Positions 1 to 9,991 are shown, numbered from the stretch's first letter. The stretch is DNA of 43,353 bases from Chara braunii (GCA_003427395.1 BFEA01000180.1:2080347-2123699), one strand, 5' to 3'. The notes: generated by a model from the letters alone, not told the origin. Numbers and translations are program-made.

Positions 1-80
<80 letters not shown>
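1..80. repeat. (CT)n microsatellite
   Basis: Pure CT dinucleotide run of 40 units reaching the window edge, so its true length is unknown. It sits 36 bp upstream of an 87-bp inverted-repeat element, an arrangement repeated on the other strand near 4.1-4.4 kb. Confidence 0.98.
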
Positions 81-83
<3 letters not shown>

Positions 84-116
84 TTATCGGCTTTCCAGGC
101 TTGCTACAGTCTTCAT

Positions 117-203
117 CCGAATAGAACGCCGGGTCAATATATAGATGTATTTGGGGGGACTTTTGGTTTAGATGTAGCGCTAATGAGAGAGTGTTCTATT
201 CGG
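117..203 (+). mobile_element. MITE-like 87-bp element, copy 1
   Basis: The segment begins with CCGAATAGAAC and ends with its exact reverse complement GTTCTATTCGG, so it has 11-bp perfect terminal inverted repeats. A second, diverged segment of the same length lies at 4069-4155 in the opposite orientation, with shared interior words (AATGAGAG followed by GTGTT near one end). Both lie a few tens of bases from a long (CT)n/(GA)n run. Short length, terminal inverted repeats and no coding capacity fit a miniature inverted-repeat transposable element or fold-back element. No target-site duplication was recognised. Confidence 0.5.
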
Positions 204-959
204 GTAAAGATTGTTGCACTGCACTGTGTATATCGTCCATGTCTCCCCCTCGCATGGTCGCCAGCGTGAGTAAGGAAATATCTACGCCGCCGATGTTCAC
301 GCTGCCAGCTACTCCCGCCGCTAGCTACTCCTGCCGCTCGACCCATGGAGCACAACACCTGCATGCCCATTTTTTGCAAGTTGCTGTGCGCCAAAGGCGT
401 GCAGACTAGCGAGCGGATGGGAGCGGAAGCGGGAGACGTGGGCGGGGTTGACAAATCGCAGGAAGTTATGCTACTCTAGGCACTGAGTTCCGCCGTCTGC
501 CGCTTCCCCTGAACAATCTCGAAACACTCTCTTTTTAACAGAAAGAAAAAAGTTAAAGAACACTGTTATTCTACGGTGGGCGGGCAGGCAGGCAGGGCCA
601 TTGGAGTGAGCAAGTGCGCACTCACTTACGGAGTTGCTTTTTTTTTTTACTTTTTTTTTCTTTCTTTCTGTTTCCCTATTTTTCTTTTTGTGCCCCGTCT
701 CCTTCTTTATCCTTAAACTTTTTCAGTCGTTGTTTTCAACTCTCTCTCTCCTCTCTCCTCTCTTCCTACGAGAGAAGGTTAACGGGGACGCAGGGGCGGC
801 TGCTCACGTTCGAATACAAGTACACAACAACGCACCGTACATGACTTTTTGCGTTTTTTTTTTTTTTTTTTTGGTCTCGTGGCGCGTGGGTACACATCTT
901 CGGTCAGTTTTTTTTTTTTGTCCCAGGAGATTCGTGGTGACTCGATGTCACAGCCAGCG
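204..959. other. Non-coding stretch with T-rich tracts
   Basis: No gene recognised. The left part is mixed sequence; from about 640 it becomes T-rich with several poly-T runs (near 640, 857 and 908) and CT-rich patches. The ORFs here are low-complexity Phe/Leu/Ser translations of those tracts. Confidence 0.6.
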
Positions 960-1080
960 GGTCTCACTACATTACATGTGTCTTGAGACTGAATCCTCCG
1001 TTGGAACATGCAAAGATATATTGTGGGTCTCACTACATGTATGTTGAGACTGAATCTTTCCGTATATCATGGAAAGATTC
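960..1080. repeat. Two GTCTCA...TGAGAC repeats and a hairpin
   Basis: Two copies of a short module (960-995 and 1026-1056) start with GTCTCACTACAT and end with TGAGACTGAATC; each carries a GTCTCA/TGAGAC inverted pair. The second runs directly into a perfect 10-bp stem, GAATCTTTCC at 1052-1061 against GGAAAGATTC at 1071-1080, with a 9-base loop. Function unknown. Confidence 0.7.
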
Positions 1081-1306
1081 ACTGCCATGGGTTTTTGTCT
1101 ATTGTGCATGTCGAGAGGAGCGTGGCCGAGCGGAGGCAGGGGAGAGAGAACGGGGAAGAGATCGAAGCAGGGGGAAGATGGCGACTGGAGAAAATGAGCG
1201 TGGCATAGCGGTGGGGGTGGTGGCGTTTGGTGTTTTTTTTTTTTTTTTTTTTTTAATCTCCTCTGGGTGGGCAGGCAGACTATGACGGGGAGGAGGATCC
1301 GTAGGA

Positions 1307-1426
1307 GTATTTTACAAGTATTACCCGAAAAAGTAAGGAGATCTCAGTATTTTACATATATTACCTGAAAAAGTAATGAGATCTCAGTATTTTACATGTA
1401 TTAACCGAAAAAGTACGATGATCAAT
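1307..1426 (+). repeat. 40-bp tandem repeat, three copies
   Basis: Three copies with period 40 start at 1307, 1347 and 1387. Each reads TATTTTACA, then TATTACC-like, then GAAAAAGTA and a GAGATCTCA-type end. Two further copies of the same unit occur at 1970-2048, so the family is dispersed as well as tandem. Confidence 0.85.
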
Positions 1427-1698
1427 CAATCCTCAACCAATCAATCATCAGTCAATCATCAACCACTAATCAACCAATCGACCATACTTGATTGATGGTC
1501 CTCACCAGCGATCAATCATCAATCAAGGATCAATCAATCATCAATCACTCATCAATCAATTATCAAACTATCACGAATCACTCATCGACCAATCATCAGT
1601 CAATCCTCAACCAATCATCAGTCAATTATCAGTCATGAATCAATGATGACTCAATCATCAGCGACCATCCTTGATTGATGGTCCTCACCAACGATCAG
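1424..1698. repeat. ATCA-rich minisatellite with nested longer repeat
   Basis: About 275 bp built from variants of ATCAATC and ATCAACC. A 36-bp segment around TTGATTGATGGTCCTCACCA appears at 1479-1514 and again at 1663-1698 with two differences, so a unit of about 184 bp has probably been duplicated over the short repeat. Essentially no coding capacity. Confidence 0.85.
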
Positions 1699-1969
1699 TA
1701 TTGTCGGTTTTTGCACTGATCGCAATGATTTTTCGTGACAAGCTGGACGGTTCAGATTGTATGACCCCTGTCGGCATCACTTGGACTCTGTGAAAAATTG
1801 CGGAAAGGAAGGCTGAAGCGTAGTCTTGTTTTTTTTTTTTTTTTTTTAACTGCAGCGTAGTCCAACCTAGGGGCGAGGTCCCACTAGGAACGGGATAGGA
1901 TACAAACGAGTTTGTCGGGCAGTTGAGTGACCCAAATCCTGCCGTGCAGTACTGTTGATCCCACGGTCA
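1699..1969. other. Unassigned sequence with poly-T
   Basis: Mixed sequence between two repeat clusters with a poly-T run near 1830-1849. No gene, RNA gene or terminal repeat was recognised. Confidence 0.5.
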
Positions 1970-2048
1970 ATATTTTACATGTATTACCCGAAAAAGTAAG
2001 GAGATCTCACTATTTTACATGTATTACCCGAAAAAGTAAGGAGATCTT
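1970..2048 (+). repeat. 40-bp tandem repeat, two further copies
   Basis: Two nearly identical 40-bp units start at 1971 and 2011 and match those at 1307-1426 (TATTTTACATGTATTACC and GAAAAAGTAAGGAGATCT). They are cleaner copies than the first cluster. Confidence 0.85.
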
Positions 2049-2540
2049 TATTCCCCTGCTCCTCTCCTTAACACTAGGCATGTCCGTGCAAAAACAGCGT
2101 CCCGCCAAAATCTTTTCAATCGGTTAGGGGTGTGGACAAGCCCAAACGAGGTTGGGGTCGGCCTTAACCCACTGGATAAAAAATTTTCAACATTTTACTT
2201 GATGTTGTGTAATTATCTCATCGAGTCTATTCAAGAAAATATGGTGGTTACTTTGTTCACTATTTTTGCAACCACCAGCATCAGATCATTTGTGATCTGA
2301 TGGCTGGGAGACACTCTGCCGTCGTTTCCGGTGGGATGTCTCTGTTACTTTGTTTTTTTTTGGCCTTTTTCTTTTTTTCTCAGCCCAGAAATTTGTAATG
2401 AACTTGTCTGGCCGCTGCAACTCAGTGTCACGTTGAGTAATACGTCTTTGCGGTTCAGAACCCAAAACAAGACAAAAAAAAAAAACGCCAACGAACAACA
2501 ACCTTGGAGTGGGGAGAGCGGGTAGAGATAACGGGGGGAA
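2049..2540. other. Unassigned sequence with a perfect hairpin
   Basis: No gene recognised. CATCAGATCA at 2279-2288 pairs perfectly with TGATCTGATG at 2293-2302 across a 4-base loop. It lies just after a looser GGTGGTT/AACCACC pair. Poly-T and poly-A runs follow at about 2351 and 2475. Confidence 0.5.
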
Positions 2541-2552
2541 GGGTTCAGCCTC

Positions 2553-2589
2553 CTGATGAGTCGGTGAAACTCCGACGAAACAGTTTGTC
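2553..2589 (+). ncRNA. Hammerhead-ribozyme-like core, copy 1
   Basis: All invariant residues of a hammerhead self-cleaving ribozyme are present in order. CTGATGA (2553-2559) is followed by a perfect 5-bp stem II (GTCGG 2560-2564 with CCGAC 2572-2576) closed by a 7-base loop. Then come GAA (2577-2579), a 3-bp stem III ACA/TGT with a GTT triloop (2580-2588) and the cleavage-site triplet GTC ending at 2589. A minimal stem III in the type I order resembles hammerheads described in Penelope-like elements and other eukaryotic repeats. Weak point: the bases before CTGATGA (CCTC) do not pair with those after GTC (ACAG), so no proximal stem I is visible. Only a distal GGG/CCC pairing is possible. Self-cleavage is therefore unproven. 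Confidence 0.55.
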
Positions 2590-2597
2590 ACAGCCCC

Positions 2598-2697
2598 TCG
2601 TTTGTTGTCCTCCTCTCTCTATGCCTACGGTTTACCGGGCAGTTCTGTTTGTGACGATATATATCGTCAAATAGAACTGTATATATATATATATATA

Positions 2698-2734
<37 letters not shown>

Positions 2735-2828
2735 TCAAACACGGCTGCCCCGTAAACCGCAGGCAGAGAGGGAGAGAGAACAACAAAAGACGGGTTGTTT
2801 ACGGGGCAGCTCTGTTTGACGATATATA
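2598..2828. repeat. Hammerhead-associated repeat arms around an (AT)n core
   Basis: Three copies of one sequence surround AT-rich DNA. Arm 1 (2598-2662, +) contains TCGTTTGTTGTCC, a CT-rich stretch, CTACGGTTTACCGGGCAG and TTCTGTTTG, and ends GACGATATATA. Arm 2 (2731-2793) is the same in reverse complement, and arm 3 (2795-2828, +) is a partial copy. Between arms 1 and 2 lie a perfect 16-bp palindrome GACGATATATATCGTC (2653-2668) and about 54 bp of AT repeat (2679-2732). Arm 3 leads through AT-rich sequence into the second hammerhead-like core. Related copies lie at 2916-2975, 3272-3330 and 16666-16822. Confidence 0.75.
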
Positions 2829-2870
2829 CGTATATACACATATATTCATATATATATAGGGTTCACCCTC

Positions 2871-2907
2871 CTGATGAGTCGGTGAAACTCCGACGAAACA
2901 GTTTGTC
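2871..2907 (+). ncRNA. Hammerhead-ribozyme-like core, copy 2
   Basis: Identical over the whole core to copy 1 (2553-2589): CTGATGA, 5-bp stem II, GAAAC, short stem III and GTC at 2905-2907. The flanks match too, GGGTTCA before and ACAGCCCCTCGTTTGTT after, with one change just upstream (AGCC versus ACCC). It is preceded by AT-repeat DNA (2829-2858). The shared block is about 65 bp, so this is a repeated unit and not two chance motifs. Proximal stem I pairing is again absent. Confidence 0.55.
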
Positions 2908-2915
2908 ACAGCCCC

Positions 2916-3632
2916 TCGTTTGTTATCTTCTCCTGCCTCACTGACTACGGTTTACCTGACAGCTCTTCTTGGCCTTTTGGCTGTGTGCTAGTGGGTCGAT
3001 ATGACACACGGGGTTGGGGGAAGCCGCCGCTCAACCTACATCCATCCACGTGGGCGGCCTTGTACGCAAGAGGTTTTGAACAGGGGGAGTCTTGTAAGGA
3101 AGAAGATAAAAAATGAATTTATTTTTCTTTGTTTTCTTTCTGTTTTCTTTTCGTTTTTCCGCTCTGATAATTTCGTGACAATATATATTCATACAATGTT
3201 GAAATTCGATATATATGTGAAAGTAGGTTTGGGGGGGGGGAGGGCTCATCATTAAGATTCTCCATAGCCGATCGTTTGTTGTCTTCTCCTCCCTCACTGA
3301 CTACGCTTTACCGGGCAGCTCTTCTTCGCCTTTTGGCTATGTGCAAGTGGGACATATAACACACGGGGGTGGGCGAAGCCGCCACTCAACCTACATACAC
3401 GTGGGCAACCTTGTACGCAAGAGGTTTTGAACAGGGGGAGTGTTGTAAGGAAGAAGATAAAAAATGAATTTATTTTTCTTTTTTTTCTTTTTGTTTTCTT
3501 TCTGTTTTCTTTTCGCTTTTCCACTCTGATAATTTCGTGACAATATATATTCATACAATGTTGAAATTCGATATATATGTGAAAGCAGGTTTGGTGGGGG
3601 GGGGCTCATCATCAAGATTCTCCATAGCCGAT
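2916..3632. repeat. Tandem duplication of a 356-bp unit
   Basis: Two long direct repeats run 2916-3271 and 3272-3632. Each starts TCGTTTGTT, passes a TTTACC-containing segment, a CTCTTCTT...CCTTTTGGCT segment, TACGCAAGAGGTTTTGAACA and a T-rich stretch, and ends near CTCCATAGCCGAT. The first copy follows the second hammerhead-like core directly; the second lacks that core. The 5' part is the same repeat arm seen at 2598-2662. Confidence 0.85.
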
Positions 3633-3823
3633 AGCCTTCATAGCCATTGCCTGCAGAGACTGATGGAAGCAACCCCATAGCTGATAGCCTTGATAGCCAT
3701 TGCCTGCAGATACTCATCATCAAAATTCTCCATAATCGATAATGATCATTCTCGTAACCTGAGTCCAACAACCAGCAGCATCCCTTCTTCAACAACCTCC
3801 TGGTCTCTTCGTGTTTGTCGCCC
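3633..3823. repeat. Short degenerate tandem repeats
   Basis: The words GATAGCCTT, ATAGCCATTGCCTGCAGA and ATCATCAAAATTCTCCATA recur two or three times between 3600 and 3740. The segment continues the end of the 356-bp repeat. No coding signal. Confidence 0.55.
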
Positions 3824-3990
3824 AAACAAATTTCAAGAAACGAATTTATTTTATTTTTGTGCAGATGGAAGTCGCTACCAAGCCGATCCTCGTTTTTCCA
3901 TTCACGGTGAAAGCCACAACACCTTTCCCGCTTTTTGCTGGGTGGAGCGAACAGGTGCACCAAACCTTTTTTTATTTTTATTTTTATTTT
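3824..3990 (+). repeat. Dispersed repeat of about 160 bp, copy 1
   Basis: Matches 4415-4578 over its whole length (TTTCAAGAAAC, TTTATTTTATTTTTGTGCAG, ATGGAAGTC, CACGGTGAAAG, CACCTTTCCCGCTTTTTGCTG, GTGCACCAAACC) with a few substitutions, and ends in a (TATTTT)n stretch. The unit may belong to a non-autonomous element; no terminal structure was recognised. Confidence 0.8.
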
Positions 3991-4068
3991 TATTTAGTTT
4001 TATAGGGAGCAACTCCCACCAAAAAAAAAAAGTCAGCTCAGGGCATGGATCATTTGGCACCGCCTTCT

Positions 4069-4155
4069 CCCGAACACAACACACTCTCATTTGTATTGTA
4101 TCTGACTTGAAAGTTAGTTTGTATATGTTTATTATAAGGTGCGTTATTTTCGGGG
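4069..4155 (-). mobile_element. MITE-like 87-bp element, copy 2
   Basis: On the minus strand this segment starts CCCCGAAAATAACGC and ends GTGTGTTGTGTTCGGG, an imperfect inverted repeat. Its length equals copy 1 at 117-203, and its interior aligns with that copy in the reverse orientation. On its own strand it too follows a long CT tract (4199-4373) after about 45 bp. Confidence 0.45.
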
Positions 4156-4193
4156 CAAGGTGGTATTAATGACAGTTTTTGCCATAGCCACTC

Positions 4194-4198
<5 letters not shown>

Positions 4199-4286
<88 letters not shown>

Positions 4287-4287
4287 N

Positions 4288-4373
<86 letters not shown>
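4199..4373. repeat. (GA)n microsatellite with one undetermined base
   Basis: About 175 bp of uninterrupted GA dinucleotide with a single N at 4287, so assembled length may be unreliable. Arg-Glu or Ser-Leu ORFs across it are artefacts. Confidence 0.97.
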
Positions 4374-4379
<6 letters not shown>

Positions 4380-4414
4380 CAACATCAGATAAATTATGAA
4401 ACTAATGCCAAGCC

Positions 4415-4578
4415 ACAAACAAGTTTCAAGAAACAAATTTATTTTATTTTTGTGCAGATGGAAGTCACTACCACGCCGATCCTTGTCTTTCCATTCACGG
4501 TGAAAGTCACAGCACCTTTCCCGCTTTTTGCTGGGTGGATCGAACAGGTGCACCAAACCTTTTTTTATTTTTATTTTG
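4415..4578 (+). repeat. Dispersed repeat of about 160 bp, copy 2
   Basis: Second copy of the unit at 3824-3990, same strand. The two copies flank the MITE-like element and the (GA)n tract, so the whole block may have formed by duplication around those insertions. Confidence 0.8.
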
Positions 4579-5140
4579 TCATGCCTATAAGCACAAAGCC
4601 CACCCATTCTACAACAACCAAACATTCCCTTCATCAAACCCCTAAGGCTACAACGCATTAACATGGAAGGCCCACAGCTGATGTATAACCCAAGTACTAC
4701 TGGTTTAATACCATACAAATTACCTAAATCCCACACATTCCAACACTAATAGATGTGATAAACACAAAAACCCTAACTATCACACAAACATCATGCAACA
4801 ATCACCCTACTTCTAAACCTCAACCAACATCCCATCCTTCATCGATGAAGCATATACAAACTACGGGCTGCGCACCTGTGCCCTCACGGTAAGTCAATAC
4901 GTGTTCTATTCGAGGTGCTCTGCTATACGAGAGAAGTGGACCCGCGCCGTTTCAATTTCGAAAAAGGCACCGCGGCCTCCTCGGCCTCTTACGGGCAGCT
5001 ACCGGTCCTACGAGGTCCTGGCCCTTGCAAGGCCCCAAATCCTCAAAATGCCCACCCTCCTGACGACCACCGACGTTGAAATTTGAGTGGCGTTAAAATG
5101 TCTCAGGGGGGGGAAATGCAACCCTGACGGGCCGCGAACA

Positions 5141-5143
<3 letters not shown>
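4579..5143. other. Unassigned sequence
   Basis: No gene recognised. Around 4590-4850 it is C/A-rich with short AAACC and CAACA words. GTGTTCTATTCG at 4903-4914 matches one end of the MITE-like element, but no matching partner end was found. Confidence 0.5.

Positions 5144-5200
<57 letters not shown>
5144..5200. repeat. (CT)n microsatellite
   Basis: 57 bp of pure CT dinucleotide. Confidence 0.97.
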
Positions 5201-5203
<3 letters not shown>

Positions 5204-5311
5204 CGCGGTCTTAGTCTCATTGCTTTCACTACCTTAGGGCTGCGTTCCCCGCGCCCATGCGGTAGACAATTTCAAGAGTGCTATATTGCGAAGGGCTGAA
5301 AACTCTTGAAA

Positions 5312-5428
5312 ATGTCTGACGATCTTGACTGGGATGGCGAGGCCTTTGATCACATCTCTACTTTGCCAGCCAATCTTCCCATTATGCAATGCAGTCCACA
5401 AGTCCAGTACAGAGGACAAGTGCTGTGA
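5312..5428 (+). CDS. Possible 38-codon acidic ORF or exon
   Basis: An ATG at 5312 opens 38 codons to a TGA at 5426-5428. The peptide starts MSDDLDWDGEAFDHI and continues with TLPANLPIMQC, a composition unlike the low-complexity ORFs around it. It could be a short protein, the first coding exon of a spliced gene or chance. No domain is recognised, and there is no second copy or partner gene nearby. Confidence 0.2.
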   Translation: MSDDLDWDGEAFDHISTLPANLPIMQCSPQVQYRGQVL

Positions 5429-8400
5429 GCAACCCCCGCTGGATGTAGGTGGTGAGAGACAATAAAACCCTTCCACCTCAGGCCAATCCAGGCCCACCAG
5501 GGCGCGACCGTCTTTCGCAGCTCGGAGCCTGACTGCTCACGTGCATCCACAGGTTATTGCTCTAGCTCTCATGCAGTCAGGGGTGATACGCCATAGCTTG
5601 CACCACAAAGGCCTGACATTACAATTGAAAGGTAGTGTTAGGGTGGAGAGACAGTAGGGGGAGGGAGGAGGAGGGGAGGAGGGGGCGAATACGGTACACA
5701 AGTGTACAGTACGACAGGTCAGGCAGGCAGGCGCGGGCAGGCGCGCGGGCAGGCTGACAGGCACCTCCTTACACCTGACAAGGTGTGTATCTATGTCAGC
5801 TGGGCTTCGTTCCTGACCAACGAGTCCGAAGTGAGCAATCCGGTTTCGTCGAGTCGGCGGGCGTTGTACGGCGGAGCTACCCGCTGGCAGTCGAAGGGAG
5901 GGAGGGTACTTTTGAAGTTCCACTAGAAAAATTTGCACCGCTGTCGTGTGCTGTCGGGCGTGGGGGCTGCGGGAGTGAGCCCGCTCACTCATCCGTCCGC
6001 CCACGCGCGCACTTGACTGGGGTCGTTTTCTTGTGTTTGTTTGTTTGTTTGTTCTTTGTCCTTGTTCTGTTGATCTTTGTCTTGTCTTTTTTTTTTCAAA
6101 TCTGCTAAACTTTTCGGAGCGCTGAGTGCTGATCTCATGATGCCCACCGCGGTTCGTTGGGCGGGCTTCGGTCAGGCAGGCTGAGCAGATTTGACAATAC
6201 GATGATGTATCACTCCTGTTGTTGTGGAGAAGGAAGAACTCGTGAATGAGTCGAGTTCGCCCGGATACTCCCGCATGTTCTCTTAGCTCGAGAGAGCGCA
6301 TGCGCGCGAGAGAGACGGAGAGGAGGAGGATAAACGTGGCAAAAGGGGGCCAACAGGCGTTTAGACAGCTAGACAGTCAGGTAGTCAGTCAGACGTCCAC
6401 TGTTTGATCATAACGGTGCTCTTGGGCGCGCGAGTGGCTCATCCTGCCTCAAAAGTGTCCGACGACGAACAGCGAAGAACGCTTACGGAACGAGCAATTT
6501 TCTCTTCTAGCAACAAGAATTGTGTAATAGTAGTAGTACGGGGTAGAGGGAAGTTAGAGGGATAGGGAGAGGTAGAGGAGGGAGAGGAGGGAGTGGAGAG
6601 AGGGGAGAGAGTGGAGAGAGGGAGGGAGAAGCGAGAGGAGGGAACGGAGCGAGACGGAGCAGCGAGAGGGAGAGCGCCGCGCAAGCCTTTTGTCGTCAGC
6701 GGTGTACAAAGGCGTCATGATGGGTCGTATCAGGGGGATGCACCTGATGGGTGAGAGTAGCTTCGATGATTTGTGCTGGCTGGCGTGGAGCCGTGCGCTA
6801 CAGATAAAATCTGCACCGAACGTTATTGCAGTGTCACTCTCCTCTTTGCTCTAATTTACTTTCGCTTTATATCCATCTTTTTCGTTTTTGTTTTGGTGGC
6901 TGGCTCGCGCATATGTACCGCTCTCCTTGGTTGTAGGCAGAGGGGTATCATCGTTGTAGAGTTGAGCTGGATTCGCTAAACGAGGAGTGCAGGTGTGTTG
7001 AAGGTGTACATGATATGACGTACGGGCGGCCCTTGCGTGGGATGATAGAGAGCAGCGCTGCTTTGATCGTCAGCAGGGGGACATCAAGGCGAGCGAGTTC
7101 TTCTTTTGGTTATCTTCTGGCCGGCTGTCGAGAACTGGAAAGAACGACGTGTGGCAGTGTGACGTGAGAAGAGCAACATTGTGGAACACAGTGGAACAAA
7201 GCAACGTGAGAGAATCGACAAGACGACGCGCCTCGACGCGTGACAAGACGGTATAAGTGGAGAGCGAGTGAGTAGCGCAGCCGTATTCACTACGATGCCC
7301 TCTGCCAGCGTGGGCCTCCTGCAACAAGAAGGCTCGCGACCTTGTGGTTCGTGTTATTTGTCTGAATTATCTTTAAACCCCTTGTTATGTTCTGTTGCCG
7401 TTTCTTCTTTCTTTGGTGTTAATACTGTCTTTTCTTTGGGCACGGGAGGGGAAAGGAAGTCAAGTAGTTTCATCAATCAGTCTAATGCGTTATGCGTTTG
7501 GGAAAGATTTCTTCTGTAGGCTAATTAAGCAATGCAATGAGGGGAAGGAAAGAAGGTTGTCTGTTTATATTACTAAGCAGGAAGGTTTTCTGGTTATATT
7601 ACTATCTTCTGGTTGGCGATTTGGATGTACAAGGGGCTTTATATCACTGGTTGGGTTGTTTGCTGGGTTTGATCAAGAGCTGGAGGGGAGTTTGTAGTTT
7701 CACTCGTTCGATGCTTGGTACGTCGGACTCGAGCTGGATATAGTGTGTAACTGACAGATTACGACATACCGATTACGGCATTTCTTTTCCTTGTGTGTTT
7801 TTGATTTACTTTCAGTTTCATGAGCGTATGAGAAGAACGAGCGCGCACTCTCTCAGTCGTCGTTCTCACTCGCGGAGAGCCTTACTCCTGGTCAGCATAG
7901 TTATTCGAGACTGTTGAGACTTAGGAGGGCTTTACTATGTGTGTGCGGTTGGCCTGACATTCGTGTTACCCGATTACTTGCATTTTTTCTGAAATTGCTG
8001 TTTGGCTGTTGCGCCTGTGGCCCATCTTCTTGCAGATGCAAACGGGTGCCAGTGCGCACATATCTTCTCTAGCGGTTCCCCCTTCGCCTCTGTTCATCCT
8101 GTTCTGCTGATCGTTGTTCTGTTCACCTCTGTGTGCCGCGCTGTGCCCCTCTGTTCATTCCTCACCTCTGTGCATCGCGGTCCATCTCTTGCGCTCACGT
8201 GTTCTCCTTTCACCCCCCTGTCTCTCTCTCATTACAGATGTTGCCAGTGTTAGGACTCTCGCTTCAGACAGCTGTCGTACTTCATCTTCACGTTTTTCAC
8301 CTGCTCATATCACCTCTTTCTTCACCTGTTTTTCCATGTTTCCTCGTCCTTCGCCTATTTCTTCACCTCTCTCTTCTTCCTTGTTCTCCTCTTCATATTT

Positions 8401-9486
8401 CTTCGCCTCTCTCTTCACATTTCTTCAGCTCTGTCTTCATCTATCTTCAGCTCTTTTCTAGTCGTCTCTTCACCTCTTGCCGGAACGCTGGTACCATTCG
8501 TTCCTCGCTCCGCTTATTTGCCTCTCGTTTTCGCTATTAGCTCACCTGGTGCAGCCCGTTGCTTGCTGCTATTTAACTGTTCCTACAAGGTAATATTCCT
8601 GTGTGTACTCCTTAGTAGCGGTGCTATGCCGAGTCTGGAATTTGCAGCGTTGTTGGACTGTGCGATGCATTGACGAATGTCTCTCCTCATCCGTTCTCTT
8701 TCTCCCTCGCCCTCTCCATCTAGTGCAGTTCGTTTCCCATTTGTTTGTTATCGTGAATTGGGTCATTGGATAGACAGCAGGATGTATGCAGAGTGCTGTG
8801 TATAAGCTCCCATCGAAATTTCTCGAATCCATGAACTGCGTGCAGCGGTTGAATGATGTTCGCACTTTTCTCCCACGTTCTTCCCACTTTCAGAAAATTT
8901 CTCATAAAGAATAGAAACGGTCTTCTAGACGCGGCAGGTGAGAAGAGAGAGCGAGGGAATCGTGTGGAAGAAGGATAAAGGGGTGGTGAGCGGGATGTAG
9001 TGGCGAGGAAGGAACTGATTTGCAGCCAAAAGGTGGTGAAGGGGGCTCTCTGTCGTCGAGTTAACTAGGTGTATGGTGGTTGGTCAATCTCTTTGTTAGT
9101 CGGTCCGTTTTATTGTTGCTCGTCGTCCTCTCTGCGCCGTTTCTCCGTCGTCGAATCTGGTCTTACTTGGCTGAGCGCACATTCTTTTGGACATTTTCCA
9201 GGTCGCTTTCTTCTCTCTCCCTCCCTCTATCACCTGCTCTCCTTTACCCCGCTGCGGTGTTCCTTTTCACCCTCGAATTCCGCCGTGCTGTGTAGCGGCG
9301 CGACTAAGCTGGACTCTCTTTTCCTCCTTTTGAAGTCTTTTCTATGCTCCCTCCCTCCCTCTCTCCGTGTCGTCTCTATCTCCGCCACGGTTGCACACAC
9401 GACGTGGCAATGATTTAGTCACGGACTCGATCGTCATCGCGGTCTGCTCACTGGCGGCGGCGTGCGGTGTGTATTGCTCCTGATTC
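5429..9486. other. Four-kilobase non-coding stretch
   Basis: No gene I can support. Purine-rich GAGAGGGAG sequence occupies about 6540-6680, and CT-rich sequence with TTCACCTCT-type words occupies about 8100-8470 and 9190-9400. T-rich patches lie near 6030-6100 and 7380-7440. The longest ORFs (for example 254 codons on the minus strand at 5537-6301) translate simple-sequence DNA into Ser, Pro or Arg-rich strings without domain character. Undetected exons are possible. Confidence 0.5.
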
Positions 9487-9560
9487 CAGTCCCTTCAGTG
9501 GTCTTGATTCCAGTCCCATCAGTGCTCTTGCCATCCGTGTTCTTGATTCCAGTTCCATCG
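9487..9560 (+). repeat. Short tandem repeat, about 24-bp unit
   Basis: TTGATTCCAGTCCC(A/T)TCAGTG-like units occur two and a half times, interrupted once by a CCATCCGTG variant. Confidence 0.6.
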
Positions 9561-9564
9561 TGAT

Positions 9565-9595
9565 AAGAGACATGACCACGCACTCTCCCATGGCG
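9565..9595 (+). repeat. 31-bp inverted repeat, left arm
   Basis: The segment AAGAGACATGACCACGC...CCCATGGCG has its reverse complement at 9992-10022 with one mismatch in 31 bases; about 396 bp lie between the arms. Inside the interval a second, imperfect inverted pair occurs: GAGGACTTCCCTGGATGT near 9647 against ACATCCAGGGA...AAGTCCTC ending near 9738. Confidence 0.85.
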
Positions 9596-9991
9596 CTCAT
9601 GGCTCCACCGAACCTCCCAGTTCCCTTGTCGGCATACTCGCACGAGGACTTCCCTGGATGTTTACGACTGCTTTTCTGACACAGCCCAGATGAACCTGAC
9701 GGCAATTACATCCAGGGAGAAGAGGAAGAAGTCCTCGTGATGGTACGCTCTGAATCTCCACACACCCTGGATTGCGGAAAGAAAGGCTCACTGCAAATCT
9801 CCTCTGAATCCCTTCAGTAACTAAGCTCCATACAACCTTCCTCTTCCGATGATAGAACTTGCACCGAACCTTAAGACAAACCTAAGACCGTGGGGCCAAC
9901 CCAGAGTGGCAGTTTGTCCTAAAATTCTCTCATAGTTTTGGATAAGATCCATCTTCGAGACGCCCCTTGCCTTCGGCCCTCGCGTTGGGCT

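Noticed and set aside
4050-4736. 228-codon minus-strand ORF with a long Ser-Leu run
   Set aside because: It is a translation of the (GA)n microsatellite.
5537-6301. 254-codon minus-strand ORF
   Set aside because: No domain, and composition dominated by simple-sequence DNA at its ends; no evidence of coding.
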